Of a DNA stretch of 64,000 bases, positions 40,843 through 51,637 are shown piece after piece. The stretch's first letter is position 1. Every line of letters begins with the position of its first letter. Location of the stretch: positions 1,664,297-1,728,296 of the forward strand of contig MBPM02000008.1 in the NCBI GenBank assembly GCA_001695595.3, read 5' to 3'. Source of the DNA: Plasmopara viticola. Its lineage: Eukaryota; Oomycota; Peronosporomycetes; Peronosporales; Peronosporaceae. The position numbers and the translations under genes are program-made. The notes below the pieces were generated by a model. It was given only the letters and a program-made list of their open reading frames with translations. It did not search any database and was not told the DNA's origin.

Positions 40843-42732
40843 TTAGACTGTCTGGCGGACACTGGTGATACCCGGATGGAGATCAGTGAAGTTGCCGAAA
40901 GCCGGCTGGGACTGCATCTTGCGCACAATTTTGCTCAGGGTTAGCTTGTCATCGACCCCATACAAGCGCCTATAAAAGTGTCGAACGTGCGCCGCAAATG
41001 TCGTAAATACCATTTGTAGCGCCGGGATCGGTGGCGTAGGCTGTCTCCCGTCGAACAAACACCGATTGCGATCCGTCCACAGAAAATGAAGCGTCACTGC
41101 GCGGAGGACATGCCATACGTCATCTGCGACCGCCTCATGGTCCTTCCATTCATCGCGCACTCGCATCCTTCGTGCAAGCGCGATGTCGAGCCACGTTGGC
41201 TTCTGGTTGAAGAGCCTGCTCGCGATGTCAAGCACATGTAGCCACAAGTCCGACGCAAGCGAGCAGTCAAAGAACAGATGTTGTTCCGACTCAATTGCAT
41301 TACAATTATCGCGCACACATGTGCGAATGCCAGTATTTGTGTGCTCCAAAAACCAGAAGCGCGACCGGACTGGCAGTAGTCGGAATGCCAATCTGAACTG
41401 GAGGTCCTCAAAGATTGGAAGCAGTACCTTCCGCAGTCGCTTGCCTCGCTTTGCATGCTCTCTTACGAATCTGACGTCGATATTATCCCAATAGACCTTC
41501 ATCGGATGCGGCTTTATTGGTGATTTTGGCTTCCATACGATACGCAGAACCGCCGAGCGTGAGATCGCAGGAAATAATTGCAGCTTCTCGTCGCTGAAAA
41601 CTCCGACGTATGGTATCAATCTCGGGCTACCTCTGGCAGATATCGAAAAAGCAGCTCCACATGATTTTAGCCGATCCACGATCTGCGTCGCCTCGTTATA
41701 CAATACGCGTAGCCACTTGATTTGTTGACCCGGCGTGATGTCCTTCAGCGTAAAGTCAATGTGTCGATCCACGAAGTCGACTTGCGACGGCCACGTGCGC
41801 TGACCGCGCATAAAGTCAGCAAGCGACCGAAGACCGAATACGCGAGAAATGTGTAGCCGAAAGCTTCGTTGTGGCTCTGGCACCATACCAATGCAGCGCC
41901 GATGCGCCAAAGTCGTGCCATCACGCATTCGTTGTTCGTAGTGAAGACTGGCGTCTGAGTGAAACCAGATCGGCTGGAAAAGTGCATAGTCGATGCGCTC
42001 GTTGGACGGCAAGTCGTGCCACGTCATTTCCCAGCTTGAGCGGTGCCACCAGGTCCAAGTTGTCTTCCACCACGTCGACGTACGACTCCACTTGATCATC
42101 TCGCCGTGGCGCTGTGGGGATATTGTAAGCAGATCGAGCGCATGGCATTTGCTGTACCGAGGAAGGATTGACCTCAATAACTCTGTACTAGCAGTCGTCC
42201 ACCAACGTCCGGTAGACGCTCGAGCCTGTGCTACGAAGTGCATCAGAAGCACAAAGCGTTGCCGCTTAAGCTGTGCTTCAAGACTTGGAATACCAATACC
42301 ACCGTCCGCTCGTCGAAGATAAAGAAATTCATTTGGAATCAGCTGTATGTGTGTCGCGCCGCGGTCGTGCTTGCGACTCAGCACAAATCGGTTTAGCGTC
42401 GACTGCCATCTTTTGACGACCGCCAACGGAATTGACACGTGCTGTGTGCAGTGCCATAAGCGCGACAGAACCATGGTTTGAGCAACCAAGAGACGCCCGC
42501 GAAGCGTTCGAGCGCGACGGTACCACAGTTTGAAGCCTTCATAAAAGCGCTGGTCAAGCGACACGAGGATGCGATCGTCGACGGGTGACTGGCTGAAAGG
42601 AATGCCAAGATACTTGACCGACTCCGAGCGTCCGAGGACGCGTACACCGGGCATGTGCGGGCAGTCTTGATTCCGGTTCAGAGCCAGCAGCACCGACTTT
42701 GACAAGTTCAGCCTCGCCCCGAGCCTTGGCAA
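40843..42732 (-). CDS. LINE copy 2 ORF2, C-terminal part (RT thumb to zf-RVT)
   Basis: Continuation of the reverse transcriptase after a one-base deletion at about 42715-42721 (gcctcgccccgagcc, where copy 1 has one more base). The true homology begins with ARLNLSKS (motif D); the first residues are out-of-frame sequence. It contains motif E KYLGIPFS, the RRARTLRGRLLVAQTMVLSRL region and the knuckle CVRDNC...HLFFDC. It ends directly before a poly(A) tract; no ORF3 follows. Confidence 0.9.
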   Translation of the reverse strand: MPRLGARLNLSKSVLLALNRNQDCPHMPGVRVLGRSESVKYLGIPFSQSPVDDRILVSLDQRFYEGFKLWYRRARTLRGRLLVAQTMVLSRLWHCTQHVSIPLAVVKRWQSTLNRFVLSRKHDRGATHIQLIPNEFLYLRRADGGIGIPSLEAQLKRQRFVLLMHFVAQARASTGRWWTTASTELLRSILPRYSKCHALDLLTISPQRHGEMIKWSRTSTWWKTTWTWWHRSSWEMTWHDLPSNERIDYALFQPIWFHSDASLHYEQRMRDGTTLAHRRCIGMVPEPQRSFRLHISRVFGLRSLADFMRGQRTWPSQVDFVDRHIDFTLKDITPGQQIKWLRVLYNEATQIVDRLKSCGAAFSISARGSPRLIPYVGVFSDEKLQLFPAISRSAVLRIVWKPKSPIKPHPMKVYWDNIDVRFVREHAKRGKRLRKVLLPIFEDLQFRLAFRLLPVRSRFWFLEHTNTGIRTCVRDNCNAIESEQHLFFDCSLASDLWLHVLDIASRLFNQKPTWLDIALARRMRVRDEWKDHEAVADDVWHVLRAVTLHFLWTDRNRCLFDGRQPTPPIPALQMVFTTFAAHVRHFYRRLYGVDDKLTLSKIVRKMQSQPAFGNFTDLHPGITSVRQTV

Positions 42733-44969
42733 TATTTCTCCACAGTCTCAAGTTGTGCCTGCAGATTTGTGATGGAGCTTCCGATCAGCGTCGAGTCATC
42801 TGCGAAGAATAAACTCGTTGCAGTATCGTTGTCGTTCAGACACACACCGTACTCTTCGTGTGAGCGCAGCATGTTTCCAAGTGGCTCAATCGTTAAGATG
42901 AACAGCAGTGCGGACAGAGGGTCTCCTTGTTTCACTCCGCGTGAAGGATGCAGCGCTGGCTGAATGACGCCGTTGATCAGCAGGTGAGCAAGCGGATCCG
43001 TGTAGAGCAACTTTACCCAGCGTGTGAAGCCTATGCCGATCCCCATACGCTCAAGCAACCGGAACATGTAATCCCAGTTGACTCGATCAAATGCCTTCTG
43101 AAAATCCAAGAATAGCGCGTACGCCTCTTCGGCTCTACTAGTCACCAGGTCTTGGAGATCAGCGAGGAAACGTACGTGGTGGTGAATCGAGCGGCCGCGG
43201 ACAAAACCTTTTTGGTCCGTATGGACCAATTTTGGGATAGCTGACTGCAGCCGATACGCCAGCGCCTTAGAAAGTATCTTTACATCGACTGGGATGAGCG
43301 CGATCGGTCGGTAGTTGCCTGGATCTGCACGCGAACCCTTCTTGTGCAACAGCACCACCGCCGACTTGCGCTGTGATGCAAGCAGTTTCCCGCGCTTGAG
43401 GCGATCATTGAAGACCAGCGCTAGGCACTGGCCAAACACATCCGGTGCGACTTGGTAAAATCCCGCTGTCAAGCCATCGATACCTGGAGATGACGTCGTT
43501 TTCATGCGCTTGATAGCTTCTGTCAAGTCGATGGAGCTCACGTCCTTGTCAAGAGCCTGCCTATCGGGCTCCGATAGCGTGCGAACGACAGAGTCGAGAA
43601 GCTTACGTTGCATCGTGTTGTCTGGTGGGGATGCTGTCCCCGTTTGACTGTCTGGGTCACCCATCTCCGACCCCCAATGCTCGAGGAAGTGAAGGCTGAT
43701 CTCGTTTGGGTTGGTTGAGATACTTCCATTCGGGAGTAAGACTTCCTCAATCGAGATTCGCCGCAAGCTTGTGTCCAAAGGTCGAAAAAAGTGCTTTGTC
43801 GACTTCTCGGAGTTTGCAGCTTGGAAATCGAACGCAGTGTCTTGATGATACTGGCTCGACCGGGTCACTATCTCCTTGTAGTTTTTCATAGCTTCCTCGT
43901 ACATCTTACAATTAGCATCGTGGGCAGCAGCTCGGTGACACGCGGCCGTGCGATCCAGCACGACGCGGGCATTTTCAACTGCTTGGGAATCTTGAGCCCG
44001 GAGCTTCTTCTGCAACTTCTGCAGCTGCATTTTGATGTCCGACTTCCACTGCTCCCATATCCGCCCTGGATTCTGCGAAGTGTGAAGCTTCGATAGGATG
44101 TCATCAGCTTCGCGCTGAATTGCCGATACCACTAGCGGGTATTCGAGCAGATAGTGCGGAAACTTCCAGTAACCTCTACCATGCAGTTGGGATCCCGACT
44201 TGAAAGTCACGCTATGTGCCAGATGGTCTCCGGCATGTGATGGTAAGAAGTACTTGGCATCACCGTAGAAGCTGCTACAAAATATGTCCGAGACAAGGAT
44301 GTAGTCAAGGCGGTTCTTGCGAGGCATCGGTCCCGTGAACACGCGTGCTGTATCGTGGTGAATTCGCCAGGCGTCTACGACGCCCAGTCGAGCCAACCAA
44401 TCCAAGCAGCACGAACGACTTGAGTCATAACGCAAGTCCAACATTGAACAGTCCAAGGTCGGGTCCAGCGGAGTATTAAGGTCGCCAAGTACCAGATGTG
44501 TTGCGTCGTCTTCGAATCCTTCCGTTGCTAAATCTGAAAAGAACGCTTGTTTCTCTTGTTTATGCACAGGCGCGTAGACGTTGTGGATATAGACGGGAGC
44601 AAGCTTGACCATTACACGCACGACGAGGTACCGGCCAGGGACGGTCAGATGGGTGAGCTCCACTGCCGATTCAAAGCCTGGAAAGTCGGACCGCAGCAAT
44701 GTTAGTACTCCGTTGCTTCGACCGCGTGTCGGCCGGTCCAGGAGTGTGTTCACATCGCTCAGGAACAACTTGTGTTTGAAGGTAGACTCGAGGTGAAACT
44801 TGAAACTTGCAAGATGCGAGCGGTCCGCAAATTTAGTCTCTTGAATGCACGACATCCCGTACTTTGATAGCAGATTGTCGATCAGAAGGTGCCCGTTATT
44901 CTTGACGCCATTCGTGTTCACAGTTAGCACACTGGTGTTGTTCCAAGTCAGGTGCGACGTCGAGATCAC
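42708..44969 (-). CDS. LINE copy 2 ORF2, endonuclease plus RT catalytic part
   Basis: 753 residues in which endonuclease and reverse transcriptase are one uninterrupted frame, unlike family A. APE motifs include NTNG, QETK (Glu44), NVYAP, GDLN, LDYI and GDH. RT motifs include SSPGIDG, NYRPIAL, LDFQKAFD, GVKQGDPLS and FADD. The frame is then lost by one base just before motif D. The annotated start is a GTG two bases after the ORF1 TAA. No in-frame ATG occurs before the endonuclease domain begins (first Met at about residue 39), so initiation probably depends on ORF1 translation. Confidence 0.92.
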   Translation of the reverse strand: MISTSHLTWNNTSVLTVNTNGVKNNGHLLIDNLLSKYGMSCIQETKFADRSHLASFKFHLESTFKHKLFLSDVNTLLDRPTRGRSNGVLTLLRSDFPGFESAVELTHLTVPGRYLVVRVMVKLAPVYIHNVYAPVHKQEKQAFFSDLATEGFEDDATHLVLGDLNTPLDPTLDCSMLDLRYDSSRSCCLDWLARLGVVDAWRIHHDTARVFTGPMPRKNRLDYILVSDIFCSSFYGDAKYFLPSHAGDHLAHSVTFKSGSQLHGRGYWKFPHYLLEYPLVVSAIQREADDILSKLHTSQNPGRIWEQWKSDIKMQLQKLQKKLRAQDSQAVENARVVLDRTAACHRAAAHDANCKMYEEAMKNYKEIVTRSSQYHQDTAFDFQAANSEKSTKHFFRPLDTSLRRISIEEVLLPNGSISTNPNEISLHFLEHWGSEMGDPDSQTGTASPPDNTMQRKLLDSVVRTLSEPDRQALDKDVSSIDLTEAIKRMKTTSSPGIDGLTAGFYQVAPDVFGQCLALVFNDRLKRGKLLASQRKSAVVLLHKKGSRADPGNYRPIALIPVDVKILSKALAYRLQSAIPKLVHTDQKGFVRGRSIHHHVRFLADLQDLVTSRAEEAYALFLDFQKAFDRVNWDYMFRLLERMGIGIGFTRWVKLLYTDPLAHLLINGVIQPALHPSRGVKQGDPLSALLFILTIEPLGNMLRSHEEYGVCLNDNDTATSLFFADDSTLIGSSITNLQAQLETVEKYCQGSGRG

Positions 44970-44970
44970 C

Positions 44971-47514
44971 TTAGCAGCGAGTGGCTATGCCGCCCGCTAC
45001 TGGTGTCACCGATCCGTCGTCTGCGACAAGAAGCTGGAGAACCGATTTGTCTGTTGGGTAATGACCTTCTAGTTTTCTCAATTCTTCGAGCTCGTCGAGC
45101 AAGTGACCTTGCCATTGGATCTCACGCCAATGCACCATGCATAGCTCGCCAAGCTTCGACCGCAGAAGACTCAGCAGCGTGTTTGGGTGTAGCAGGCGAG
45201 CGTGGTGGGCGGGAATCCACTCAACCGGATGACCCGTGACGTATTGAATCCAGTGGTCATTTGCAAACAGCGTTGGTGCGATCGACATGAGCGTTAGCTC
45301 AAATGCAGACAGCGCCTTAGTAAAACGCGTCAGCTCAAAGATCTTCGGCGTCGCCTTCCACCACTTGCCACACGCAGCGAAGATATCCTGACGCTTGGAC
45401 GGAACCGATGTCTTCATAAGCCTCTTCCATTTCGCTACGAATGTCGTGTCTTCGTTCGGCTTGTTCGCGCTCAGCACTCGATTAATCATGTGCAATTGCG
45501 CAAGCTCCTCAATCTCGTTACCGCTAGCTGCCATCTTGAGGGATAGCGCACTGTTAAACGCGAGCGGAGACTCAGTCGCTTTCTTCATGATGTGGTCCGG
45601 ATTAGTCGCGTTTCTAAGAATTGTGGATATGCTCTCAACTTTTCTGTCCGCATCCTCGAGACGGTCGTCAAGTGTGTTCAATAGCGCCGTATTTTCATCG
45701 CTGATCATAGAGTCAGTCACCTCAACAACAGGCGAAGGAATAGACGCCTTCCGAATTTTTGTATGATGCTTCTCGACAAAGAACGCGGACTCTTTGGACG
45801 ATTTGAGAGCTTCGGGACGCTTTACGTCAACCGGACGAACGTGATGACGGATGCCGTACTTCTTGTCCCTGGTCGCATCAATCAACTCAAACTTGACTTC
45901 TAGCGTCTGGAGTGCCTGAAAGTAGTTCGTCGTTGCGACTCCATCCAGTGGTTTTGGCATCTGTTTTGTCAACATGTTAGTGAAGTCGATACCTCCACGC
46001 GAGCGTTTCTTTTTGTTCGTGACAGTAATGAATTCGTCTGAACCATTCGTCAGCATGAGCATTGGCTTAGGCGAAGCCTTTGGACTCGCTGGAGGCGAAA
46101 GACGACTTCCAGATCCAGTGGATGTTGAAATCGAGAGCACGTCATCGATGTCGATGACCCTCTTTGCGAGTTGGGTGGCCATAATTTGCTGGCCATGCTG
46201 AGCTCCGGGCTGGAGCTGGCCATCCTCTTTCGTCTCTTCATTCTCAAGCGCGTTGTCAATCAAGGAAAGAACTGGTTCGGCCTGTGGAGCATGTGATTTT
46301 TTCGACTGAGTCCGTGATGGCTTTGACTTAGGAGCAGGCTGTGCGGTCTGTCTGTGGACGTTTCGAGTAAATTCAGCATTCGACGAGTTGAGCGACCCTA
46401 AGTCAATGCTATGGTGGGAGCGGAAGCCGAATGGAAGCCGCTCAGACGCAAATGGCGCGTCTTTGCCATGCACCGGATATAATTTGTTGTTAAACACGAG
46501 CTGGTCGCACACGGAGCCGTTCACCACCAGTGGAGGTGGACAGTCGCTCGACCGGAAGTACACTCGCCACGTTGCCGAAGTGAGACCCGTCGCCAGGTTC
46601 ACATCGCGATACGTGTCGTACACTGGCTCGCATCTGAGTAGGTAAAGACGACGTAAAACAAGATCCGTGTTCGTATCCGAGTCAACGTTAGAAATATCCA
46701 GGAAGAACTTGCTCGCGAGGACATCAAACGGCTTAAACGGGTACACGTTGCCAAGGATGCTAACGGTCGTGCGCTCAAGTTCCATACACGCCTCGCGGTC
46801 CTTGAGCTTGAGACGCAAGTTTCCACCTGGCATCTTTGATACCTGGCCGACTCTTTTCTGCTCGTAAAGACGGTCAAGCGTACGATTGCGATGATTCGTC
46901 CCCACGAGCGCGGCCATAATTTTGGTCAGCGATGTCTTAGTAAACGTCGTACCCGTCTCAATCACCATGTCGTACCTGGCTCGGGGAAGCTCGTACGGGC
47001 GCGACTGGTGGATACAAGAAGCTATGTCGGACCAGTCACCACCGGTAGCATACTGGCGCTCTATTGCTTCAATATCGACAGCGAGAGGCTTGGGAGTTTC
47101 CACCCGGCGACGCGCAGTATCAGCTTTGACGTTGTCACGACGGATAGCTTCTTGCTGGCGAAGCAGCATTGCCATCGATGGACGTGGATCATTCACATCC
47201 TTATCAACAACACTTTTGACCGCATCATCGTCAGTAATAGCGGCAGAGGCGCCATCTTCCGGGAGTGCAGTCGGCATCGCCTCGTCATTATCCGTCTTGA
47301 CGATGGTGAGAGACGAAGCAGAATGAGCAGGCGATGTTGACATAGGCAGCGCGAGCGGTGACGGCGAGGAAGTCACCGCGACAAGAGGTGCGGATCTTTC
47401 TGCGCCGTCGAGGGGAGCAGTACAGAACCCACCTACAGAAGAGTCGGCAGGATCCGCATGAGAAAAAGGGGCCGAGCGGCCCGACGGGTGGTCAGGAGCA
47501 GTTACAGCTGCCAA
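44971..47514 (-). CDS. LINE copy 2 ORF1 (847 residues, intact)
   Basis: Best full-length ORF1 in the window. Residues 1-110 are Ser/Pro/Ala-rich. Residues 140-180 are conserved with family A (TPKPLAVDIEAIERQY). Two RRM-like stretches follow at about 181-261 and 268-342 (FLDISNVDSDTNTD to TSATWRVYF), then a low-complexity linker to about 490. A conserved C-terminal domain of unknown fold (about 510-847) includes DENTALLN, WKRLMK, VEWIPAHH and QWQGHLLDELE. No zinc knuckle is seen. Probable role: RNA binding and particle formation. ORF2 begins across its stop. Confidence 0.92.
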   Translation of the reverse strand: MAAVTAPDHPSGRSAPFSHADPADSSVGGFCTAPLDGAERSAPLVAVTSSPSPLALPMSTSPAHSASSLTIVKTDNDEAMPTALPEDGASAAITDDDAVKSVVDKDVNDPRPSMAMLLRQQEAIRRDNVKADTARRRVETPKPLAVDIEAIERQYATGGDWSDIASCIHQSRPYELPRARYDMVIETGTTFTKTSLTKIMAALVGTNHRNRTLDRLYEQKRVGQVSKMPGGNLRLKLKDREACMELERTTVSILGNVYPFKPFDVLASKFFLDISNVDSDTNTDLVLRRLYLLRCEPVYDTYRDVNLATGLTSATWRVYFRSSDCPPPLVVNGSVCDQLVFNNKLYPVHGKDAPFASERLPFGFRSHHSIDLGSLNSSNAEFTRNVHRQTAQPAPKSKPSRTQSKKSHAPQAEPVLSLIDNALENEETKEDGQLQPGAQHGQQIMATQLAKRVIDIDDVLSISTSTGSGSRLSPPASPKASPKPMLMLTNGSDEFITVTNKKKRSRGGIDFTNMLTKQMPKPLDGVATTNYFQALQTLEVKFELIDATRDKKYGIRHHVRPVDVKRPEALKSSKESAFFVEKHHTKIRKASIPSPVVEVTDSMISDENTALLNTLDDRLEDADRKVESISTILRNATNPDHIMKKATESPLAFNSALSLKMAASGNEIEELAQLHMINRVLSANKPNEDTTFVAKWKRLMKTSVPSKRQDIFAACGKWWKATPKIFELTRFTKALSAFELTLMSIAPTLFANDHWIQYVTGHPVEWIPAHHARLLHPNTLLSLLRSKLGELCMVHWREIQWQGHLLDELEELRKLEGHYPTDKSVLQLLVADDGSVTPVAGGIATRC

Positions 47515-47684
47515 AGCCGGGACTGCACAGGCAGTGGAGGTGGCAGGTCGAGAAGACGGTGCGACAGCTGGATTTTCATCACAGAAAAAGAACAGCAGAA
47601 GGCTTAAGAAGCTTGAAGCAGGAAAGAGATGGGATGGGTTCTTCCGAAAAGTCGACTTGAGGGGTAGCCGGCAAATTGAGAAGT
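47515..47684 (-). promoter_or_regulatory. LINE copy 2 5' UTR
   Basis: 170 bases. The outer ~49 are shared with LINE copy 1 (gggttcttc, agtcgactt, gccggcaaattgagaagt on the plus strand). Confidence 0.6.
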
Positions 47685-47756
47685 GCCCCTATAGCTCAGT
47701 GGTAGAGCACCCGCTTAGTAAGCGGAAGGTCGGTAGTTCAATCCTGCCTGGGGGCA
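47685..47756 (+). tRNA. tRNA-Thr(AGT)
   Basis: Consensus gene whose first 16 bases are the right target duplication of LINE copy 2. Confidence 0.95.
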
Positions 47757-48157
47757 TTTCTCAGACAATTATAACAAAACTCGTTCATCTCGCCCTCAGC
47801 AATCGTGAGCAGTGTGTCTAATAATTTCATTGTCTATTTATGCGTTATCAATAATACACTATCAAACCTCCATTACGGCGTAAGATAAAATATAGACCTT
47901 TTTTAGCTAGCTTGACTAGTAGAGGGATACACCCAAGATACTTCCGTCTCTATTAGCATTTAACTTTATCGGTGGTGCCCTTTTAAGCGTACCTCCTTTT
48001 GAAACTCCCGATTTCTCCGATAAAGTTAGAACTATAGCGGTAAGTTATCAGCAAAATTCGGGCTCCCCATAAAACCCAAATAAGTATACCCAGGCCATAG
48101 CGATGGCGTGCAGACTGTTTCGTGTGATGGCAATGTAGATAGTGTGTTTTAGCAATT

Positions 48158-48228
48158 GCCCCTATAGCTCAGTGGTAGAGCACCCGCTTAGTAAGCGGAA
48201 GGTCGGTAGTTCAATCCTGCCTGGGGCA
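48158..48228 (+). tRNA. tRNA-Thr(AGT), one-base variant
   Basis: 71 nt; one G is missing from the acceptor run. Confidence 0.86.
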
Positions 48229-48640
48229 TTTCTCAGACAATTATAACAAAACTCGTTCATCTCGCCCTCAGCAATCGTGAGCAGTGTGTCTAATAATTTC
48301 ATTGTTCTATTTATGCGTTATCAATAATACACTATCAAACCTCCATTACGGCGTAAGATAAAATATAGACCTTTTTTAGCTAGCTTGACTAGTAGAGGGA
48401 TACACCCAAGATACTTCCGTCTCTATTTAGCATTATAACTTTATCGGTGGTGCCCTTTTAAGCGTACCTCCTTTTGAAGCTCCCGATTTCTCCGATAAAG
48501 TTAGAACTATAGCGGTAAGTTATCAGCAAAATTCGGGCTCCCCATTAAACCCAAATATAAGTATACCCAGGCCATAGCGATGGCGTGCAGACTGTTTCTT
48601 TGATGGCAATGTAAATAGTGTGTTGTCGTCGGCAGCAATT

Positions 48641-48715
48641 GCCCCTTATAGCTCAGTGGTAGAGCACCCGCTTAGTTAAGCGGAAGGTCGGTAGTTCAAT
48701 CCTGCCTGGGGGGCA
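48641..48715 (+). pseudogene. tRNA-Thr with three insertions
   Basis: 75 nt: an extra T in the 5' acceptor, an extra T in the anticodon loop (cttagttaag) and an extra acceptor G. The enlarged anticodon loop would disable decoding unless these are sequence errors. Confidence 0.78.
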
Positions 48716-49122
48716 ATTTCTCAGACAATTATAACTAAAACTCGTTCATCTCGCCCTCAGCAATCGTGAGCAGTGTGTCTAATAATTTCATTGTTCTTAT
48801 TTATGCGTTATCAATAATACACTATCAAAAACCTCCATTACGGCGTAGATAAAATATAACCTTTTTTAGCTGAGCTTGACTAGTAGAGGGATACACCCAA
48901 GATACTTCCGTCTCTATTAGCATTTAACTTTATCGGTGGTGCCCCTTTTAAGCTACCTCCTTTTGAAACTCCCGATTTCTCCGATAAAGTTAGAACTATA
49001 GCGGTAAGTTATCAGCAAATTCGGGCTCCCCATTAAACCACAAATAAGTGTATACCAGGCCATAGCGATGGCGGTGCAGACTGTTTCGTGTGATGGCAAT
49101 GTAGTAGTGTGTTTTAGCAATT

Positions 49123-49192
49123 GCCCCTATAGCTCAGTGGTAGAGCAACCCGCTTAGAAGCGAAGGTCGGTAGTTCAATCCTGCCTGGGGCA
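49123..49192 (+). pseudogene. tRNA-Thr with several indels
   Basis: 70 nt: one A is gained before the anticodon stem, and bases are lost in the anticodon loop (cttagaag), the anticodon stem and the acceptor run. Confidence 0.78.
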
Positions 49193-49615
49193 TTTCTCAG
49201 ACCAATTATAACAAAAACTCGTTCATCTCGCCCTCAGCAATCGTGAGCAGTGTGTCTAATAATTTCATTGTTCTATTTATGCGTTATCAATAATACACTA
49301 TCAAACCTCCATTACGGGCGTAAGATAAAATATAGACCTTTTTTAGCTGGTCTTGACTAGTAGAGGGATACAACCCAAGATACTTCCGTCTCTATTAGCA
49401 TTTACTTTATCGGTGGTGCCCTTTTTAAGCGTACCTCTTTTGAAACTCCCGATTTCTCCTATAAAAGTTGGAACTATAGCGGTAAGTTATCAGCAAAATT
49501 CGGGCTCCCCATTAAACCCAAATAAGTATACCCAGGCCATAGCGATGGCGTGCAGACTGTTTCGTGTTGATGGCAATGTAGATAGTGTGTTTAGCAATTG
49601 CCCCCTAGCTTCAGT

Positions 49616-49874
49616 TGAAAGTTGTTCATGTATTAATCTTAACACAACCTATACCTTCTCGGCTTGGCTAGGATTTCTACATTTACATTTATAGTCTGAA
49701 GATTCTTTTTCGTCTTGTTATTGTCTTTTTCTTGATCGGGGTCGGAAATATTTCGCTTGGGCCGTCCTCTCCCCAAGTCTGGTTGATTACGAAGTTTGTC
49801 CGGTGTGGGGCTCGAACCCGCACCACACACCGTGAGGACCAGAAGCATAATCCACTAATCCACGCCACCGGTCT
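49616..49874 (-). mobile_element. tRNA-headed SINE, copy 8
   Basis: 259 bp. The left stub (49600-49615) is altered to gccccctagcttcagt. The right edge lacks a G (ccaccggtct). Confidence 0.86.
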
Positions 49875-49946
49875 GCCCGTATAGCTCAGTGGTAGAGCAC
49901 CCGCTTAGTAAGCGGAAGGTCGGTAGTTCAATCCTGCCTGGGGGCA
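49875..49946 (+). tRNA. tRNA-Thr(AGT), acceptor mismatch
   Basis: 72 nt with C5 changed to G, which breaks the C5-G68 pair. Otherwise consensus. Confidence 0.87.
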
Positions 49947-50360
49947 TTTCTCAGACAATTATAACACAAACTCGTTCATCTCGCCCTCAGCAATCGTGAG
50001 CAGTGTGTCTAATAATTTCATTGTTCTATTTATGCGTTATCAATAATACACTATCAAACCTCCATTACGGCGTAAGATAAAATATAGACCTTTTTTAGCT
50101 GGCTTGACTAGTAGAGGGATACACCAAGATACTTCCGTCTCTATTAGCATTTTACTTTATCGGTGGTGCCCTTTTAAGCGTACCTCCTTTTGAAACTCCC
50201 GATTTCTCGATAAAGTTGGAACTATAGCGGTAAGTTATCAGCAAAATTCGGGCTCCCATTAAACCCAAATAAGTATACCAGGCCATAGCGATGGCGTGCA
50301 GACTGTTTCGTGTGATGGCAATGTAGATAGTGTGTTTTAGCAATTGCCCTATAGCTCAGT

Positions 50361-50617
50361 TGAAAGTTGTCATGTATTAAATCTTAACACAACCTATACC
50401 TTCTCGGCTTGGCTAGGATTTCTACATTTACATTTATAGTCTGAAGATTCTTTTTCGTCTTGTTATTGTCTTTTTCTTGATCGGGGTGGAAATATTTCGC
50501 TTGGGGCCGTCCTCTCCCAAGTCTGGTTGATTACGAAGTTTGTCCGGTGTGGGGCTCGAACCCGACCACACACCGTGAGGACCAGAAGCATAATCCACTA
50601 ACCACGCCACGGGTCTT
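50361..50617 (-). mobile_element. tRNA-headed SINE, copy 9
   Basis: 257 bp. The left stub is 15 bases (50346-50360, one C lost). A few single-base losses lie in the head and body. Confidence 0.87.
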
Positions 50618-50689
50618 GCCCCTATAGCTCAGTGGTAGAGCACCCGCTTAGTAAGCGGAAGGTCGGTAGTTCAATCCTGCCTGGGGGCA
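50618..50689 (+). tRNA. tRNA-Thr(AGT)
   Basis: Consensus gene rebuilt beside SINE copy 9. Confidence 0.95.
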
Positions 50690-51094
50690 TTTTTCAGACA
50701 ATTATAACAAAACTCGTTCATCTCGCCCTCACAATCGTGAGCAGTGTGTCTAATAATTTCATTGTTCTATTTATGCGTTATCAATAATACACTATCAAAC
50801 CTCCATTACGGCGTAAGATAAAATATAGACCTTTTTTAGCTGGCTTGACTAGTAGAGGGATACACCCAAGATACTTCCGTCTCTATTAGCATTTTACTTT
50901 ATCGGTGGTGCCTTTTAAGCGTACCTCCTTTTGAAACTCCCGATTTCTCCGATAAAGTTAGAACTATAGCGGTAAGTTATCAGCAAAATTCGGGCTCCCC
51001 ATTAAACCCAAATAAGTATACCAGGCCATAGCGATGGCGTGCAGACTGTTTTGTTGATGGCAATGTAAATAGTGTGTTGTCGTCGGCAGCAATT

Positions 51095-51165
51095 GCCCCT
51101 ATAGCTCAGTGGTAGAGCACCCGCTTAGTAAGCGGAAGGTCGTAGTTCAATCCTGCCTGGGGGCA
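51095..51165 (+). tRNA. tRNA-Thr(AGT), one-base variant
   Basis: 71 nt; one G is missing at the start of the T stem (aaggtcgtag). Confidence 0.86.
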
Positions 51166-51565
51166 TTTCTCAGACAATTATAACAAAACTCGTTCATCTC
51201 GCCCTCAGCAATCGTGAGCAGTGTGTCTAATAATTTCATTGTTCTATTTATGCGTTATCAATAATACACTATCAAACCTCCATTACGGCGTAAGATAAAA
51301 TATAGACCTTTTTTAGCTGGCTTGACTAGTAGAGGGATACACCCAAGATACTTCCGTCTCTATTAGCATTTACTTTATCGGTGGTGCCCTTTTAAGCGTA
51401 CCTCCTTTTGAAACTCCCGATTTCTCCGATAAAGTTAGAACTATAGCGGTAAGTTATCAGCAAAATTCGGGCTCCCCATTAAACACAAATAAGTATACCC
51501 AGGCATAGCGATGGTGTGCAGACTGTTTCGTGTGATGGCAATGTAGATAGTGTGTTTTAGCAATT

Positions 51566-51637
51566 GCCCCTATAGCTCAGTGGTAGAGCACCCGCTTAGT
51601 AAGCGGAAGGTCGGTAGTTCAATCCTGCCTGGGGGCA
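51566..51637 (+). tRNA. tRNA-Thr(AGT)
   Basis: Consensus 72-nt gene. Confidence 0.96.

Larger units (their letters stand above)
40095..47684 (-). mobile_element. tRNA-Thr-targeted LINE, family B, copy 2 (apparently full length)
   Basis: A 7590-bp non-LTR retrotransposon in the same orientation and at the same nucleotide as family A. Its proteins align with family A throughout but are clearly diverged. It has a single unbroken ORF1, an endonuclease-RT ORF2 with one frameshift, no ORF3, and a ~750-bp 3' UTR holding a tandem repeat. The 5' terminal ~49 bases and 3' terminal ~12 bases match family A, while the rest of the UTRs differ. Confidence 0.93.
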
